From positions 1,450,060 to 1,514,059 of the forward strand of contig NZ_WAGX01000005.1 of NCBI RefSeq assembly GCF_008830185.1: a stretch of 64,000 nt of DNA, read 5' to 3'. The position numbers and the translations under genes are program-made. The DNA is from Candidatus Galacturonatibacter soehngenii. Its GTDB lineage: Bacteria > Bacillota > Clostridia > Lachnospirales > Lachnospiraceae. Numbering within the stretch: the first letter of the stretch is position 1; each line of letters begins with the position of its first letter. Of this stretch, positions 60,624-64,000 are shown one piece after another. The notes below the pieces were generated by a model that saw only the letters and a program-made list of their open reading frames with translations, was not told the origin of the DNA and searched no databases.

Positions 60624-61754
60624 ATGAAGGTAGAAGATTTATTTATAAAATGGGCATATAATAATACATACAAAAATTTTTTAAAAGAAAACAAAGATAA
60701 AATTATTCAACTAAATATGTCCTCCTTAAATACATTAAATAATGTTGCTGTTTTTATTTTTGGAATCCTTTGCTTGTATAGCAAGCTAACAAACGATTAT
60801 GCAGGCCTGTTTGGTGCATATCTTTTCTATTTTATCATATTTATTGTAATCAATATTCTATGTAAACATATCATGTATTTTGAGTGTATTATATCTGACT
60901 ACTTTTTATATTTTGTAATTGCTTTAATTTATGCATTTGGAATCTATATTGGTTGCTTTAATAAGCTTAATATCGCTTCCGTCATGTTTCCTGTATTTCT
61001 AATCTGTCTACCTATGATATTTATATTACCTACTATTGAAATAAATATTTTTAATTTGATTTTTATTGCTATATTTTTATTTTATTCTATGCAACATAAG
61101 TCAAATACCGTACTCTTTATTGACCAAACCAATATACTTGCATGTTTTTTTATCAGTGCCGTTACTTCTTACACCATAAATTGTTCTCGCATGAAAGAAA
61201 TTTCCTCTAGTCAAAAACTAGAAATGGTCTGTAATACTGATGAATTAACCAGTCTTCACAATCGAAGAAGCTTTAATCAATATATCATTAGTATATTTGA
61301 TAAAACACCTGCTAATCGGCTTACATTAATGATGATCGATATTGATAATTTTAAAGATTATAATGATTGCTATGGTCATTTATGCGGAGATAATTGCCTT
61401 GTTACAATTGGTGAAATCTTTAAAAAATTTGAATCGAATCATGACTGTTACATAGCTCGTTACGGCGGTGAAGAATTTGTATTAGTAGATACGAAGCATA
61501 CCCTGCAAGAAGCAGTCACAATTGCCAAAGAGCTAATACATATCATATCAGAAGCAAACATTGAACATCTAAAATCAAGTTATAAAAAAATAACATTAAG
61601 TATTGGTATCTCTTGCAAAGCTACTTCAAATGTAACAAGTTACATTGATTTAATTAATTTGGCAGATGACGCATTGTATCAGGCAAAAAGTAATGGAAAA
61701 AACACCTATATGATTGCAACACATTCTGCATCTAGTATGAAGCTAATTGATTAA
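60624..61754 (+). CDS. Membrane-bound diguanylate cyclase (GGDEF)
   Basis: A 376-residue protein. Residues ~38-185 are six hydrophobic segments with short loops. Residues ~200-370 are a GGDEF domain: MVCNTDELTSLHNRRSFNQY, LMMIDIDNFKDYNDCYGHLC, the active-site RYGGEEFVLV (GGEEF at 281-285) and LSIGISCKATS. It makes cyclic di-GMP from GTP at the membrane. The inhibitory RxxD site five residues before GGEEF is missing (SNHD instead), so product inhibition is unlikely. AAAGG precedes the ATG. It is monocistronic. Confidence 0.95.
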   Translation: MKVEDLFIKWAYNNTYKNFLKENKDKIIQLNMSSLNTLNNVAVFIFGILCLYSKLTNDYAGLFGAYLFYFIIFIVINILCKHIMYFECIISDYFLYFVIALIYAFGIYIGCFNKLNIASVMFPVFLICLPMIFILPTIEINIFNLIFIAIFLFYSMQHKSNTVLFIDQTNILACFFISAVTSYTINCSRMKEISSSQKLEMVCNTDELTSLHNRRSFNQYIISIFDKTPANRLTLMMIDIDNFKDYNDCYGHLCGDNCLVTIGEIFKKFESNHDCYIARYGGEEFVLVDTKHTLQEAVTIAKELIHIISEANIEHLKSSYKKITLSIGISCKATSNVTSYIDLINLADDALYQAKSNGKNTYMIATHSASSMKLID

Positions 61755-61784
61755 CTGCCCTATGTTTTCATAAGGCAGTTTTTC
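61753..61784 (+). terminator. Intrinsic terminator of the diguanylate cyclase gene
   Basis: AACTGCC pairs with GGCAGTT, then TATG with CATA inside over a TTTT loop, followed by TTTTC. It begins at the stop codon. Confidence 0.88.
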
Positions 61785-61910
61785 TATTAATATGTAAATC
61801 GTTCAAGTTCCTTTATTAATGTAATCGAAATGTGGTCTATTACCATTCCACTTTGTGCAAAGTAATGTCAAAACTTATGTCTTCCCTCTTTTCCTCTTCT
61901 TACACTGCTT

Positions 61911-62222
61911 CTAACTCTTTTCCATTGCATTTTCTATCACCATGAATATATCGTTTTGCGCTCTTACCATAGCTGCTGTGTTCTTGGTAGAAGGCTTTTC
62001 ACCTTCTTCATACATATTAGCCCACCAATCAGTCATTACAAAACCATCATAGTTTCATTCACCTCTTAAAATAACAGTAACTAAATCATAGTTTCTTGCA
62101 GTAAAATTCCATTGATTGCCCCATATGTGGTCATAACTGAGTAAGCATTTCCTTGTTTGATTACAATTTCAAATCCTTTGAGATAAATTTTTCTTAATGC
62201 TCTTTCTGAAATAATAGAGTTA
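61911..62222 (-). pseudogene. Fragment of a GH3 beta-glucosidase gene
   Basis: Leftward, ISERALRKIYLKGFEIVIKQ and AYSVMTTYGAIN read in one frame. After a frameshift near 62110, WNFTARNYDLVTVILRGE reads on to a TGA at 62055-62057 where Trp is expected. Then NYDGFVMTDWWANMYEEGEK and AAMVRAQNDIFMVIENAMEK run to a TAG at 61911. SERALREIYLKGFE, YGxING and GFDGxVMTDW are family 3 hydrolase motifs, with the nucleophile Asp in MTDWW. Both gene ends are gone. It is a decayed remnant of about 310 bases from a gene of well over 2 kb. Confidence 0.78.
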
Positions 62223-62280
62223 AACAAAATGAAAACATAGGATAATTTCCTATTTGTAATGTGCACTATTTTTACACTGA

Positions 62281-62323
62281 CAAAAACAAAAGCTTCAAAT
62301 CCATAATTATTGAATTTGAAGCT
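62281..62323 (-). terminator. Terminator of the rRNA-tRNA operon
   Basis: AGCTTCAAAT pairs with ATTTGAAGCT over a 13-base loop, followed leftward by TTTGTTTTTG. It lies nine bases after tRNA-Cys. Confidence 0.85.
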
Positions 62324-62332
62324 TCATAAGAG

Positions 62333-62403
62333 AGGCGACAACCAGATTTGAACTGGTGATGAGGGTGTTGCAGACCCGTGCCTTACCACTTGGCTATGTC
62401 GCC
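62333..62403 (-). tRNA. tRNA-Cys (GCA)
   Basis: A 71-base cloverleaf: acceptor GGCGACA/TGTCGCC, discriminator T73 (usual U73 of Cys tRNAs), anticodon loop CTGCAAC with GCA, T arm with GTTCAAATC. CCA is not encoded. Confidence 0.95.
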
Positions 62404-62419
62404 AAATATTTAATTAATA

Positions 62420-62491
62420 TGACTCCAAGGGGATTTGAACCCCTGTTACCGCCGTGAAAGGGCGGTGTCTTAACCGCTTGACCATGGAGCC
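62420..62491 (-). tRNA. tRNA-Glu (TTC)
   Basis: A 72-base cloverleaf: acceptor GGCTCCA/TGGAGTC with one G-U pair, anticodon loop CTTTCAC with TTC, T arm GGGGTTCAAATCCCC. CCA is not encoded. Confidence 0.95.
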
Positions 62492-62500
62492 TAAGCTAAA

Positions 62501-62572
62501 CTCCCTGAGTAGGGCTCGAACCTACAACACCACGGTTAACAGCCGTGTGCTCTACCATTGAGCTATCAAGGA
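62501..62572 (-). tRNA. tRNA-Asn (GTT)
   Basis: A 72-base cloverleaf: acceptor TCCTTGA/TCAGGGA (one G-U pair), D arm TAGCTCAATGGTAGAGCA, anticodon loop CTGTTAA with GTT, T arm GTAGGTTCGAGCCCTAC, discriminator G73. It is the first tRNA after the 23S gene. Confidence 0.95.
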
Positions 62573-62657
62573 TTAAAGGTTATACCTTCAAAACTGCACA
62601 TGAAATTCGAATAATGTATGACGACTCTCTTAGCAAGCTCTCACCTGCTAAGCTCTT
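62573..62657. other. Spacer between 23S rRNA and tRNA-Asn, no 5S gene
   Basis: Only 85 bases separate the 23S end from tRNA-Asn, too short for a 5S gene (about 117 bases). The spacer holds a processing-type stem and a TGTGCAGTTTTGAAGG stretch, a sequence commonly seen in clostridial rRNA spacers. Confidence 0.7.

Positions 62658-64000
<1,343 letters not shown>

Overview
The window is AT-rich, uses strong AGGAGG-type ribosome binding sites and occasional TTG/GTG starts, and carries typical gene sets of low-GC Gram-positive anaerobes: rpsF-ssb-rpsR with a DUF951 gene just upstream, YesM/YesN-type regulators, GPH symporters, many lipoproteins and many plant-glycan hydrolases. The best guess is a chromosome of a plant-polysaccharide-degrading member of the Lachnospiraceae (Clostridia). 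This rests on gene content and style only. The partial 23S rRNA at the right edge could settle it.

Layout. 0-7.7 kb: a leftward surface-polysaccharide locus (GT2, HAD-type protein, CDP-glycerol glycerophosphotransferase, NeuB-cupin, NeuA-HAD, FkbM methyltransferase) that suggests a nonulosonic-acid and polyol-phosphate surface polymer. 7.8-9.7: glycogen branching enzyme GlgB. 10-19.3: a sugar ABC transporter of the ChvE/MmsA/MmsB type, downstream of a membrane-anchored sugar-binding protein, a YesM/LytS-like kinase, a YesN-like regulator and a second lipoprotein binding protein. This resembles the XylFII-LytS sensing module. 19.5-22: a TPR protein with a P-loop domain. 23-25.3: an aconitase-family enzyme. 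25.6-27: a GT-C-like membrane protein whose paralogue lies at 58.8-60.2. 27-32.9: stress proteins, cytidine deaminase, and three short-chain dehydrogenases around a LuxR-type two-component system. The promoters of the two SDR units share an identical 17-base motif. 33-46.8: a glycan-utilisation cluster (GH1, GPH symporter, AraC regulator, GH78, chemoreceptor, GH2, GH43, a sugar isomerase/epimerase-like lipoprotein) and a divergent TetR regulator with a clear palindrome.

47.6-56.6 is an accessory island with many broken genes. It holds frameshifted small genes, a papain-like secreted protein gene in two head-to-head halves on opposite strands, and a macro-domain fragment resembling the Thoeris ThsA macro family. 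It also holds a SprT-like protein, two pairs of dispersed repeats, and an intact three-gene cassette (large secreted protein, S8-protease lipoprotein, small membrane protein). Two near-identical terminator-bearing direct repeats bracket that cassette. The second copy is the terminator of the ribosomal operon next door.

56.6-64 returns to core genome: rpsR-ssb-rpsF, DUF951, a sirtuin, the GT-C paralogue, initiator tRNA, a diguanylate cyclase, a dead GH3 beta-glucosidase fragment, tRNA-Cys/Glu/Asn and the 3' part of a 23S rRNA gene. No 5S gene lies between the 23S and the tRNAs.

I saw no CRISPR array, no transposase and no integrase. All domain calls come from reading motifs. No database search was run.
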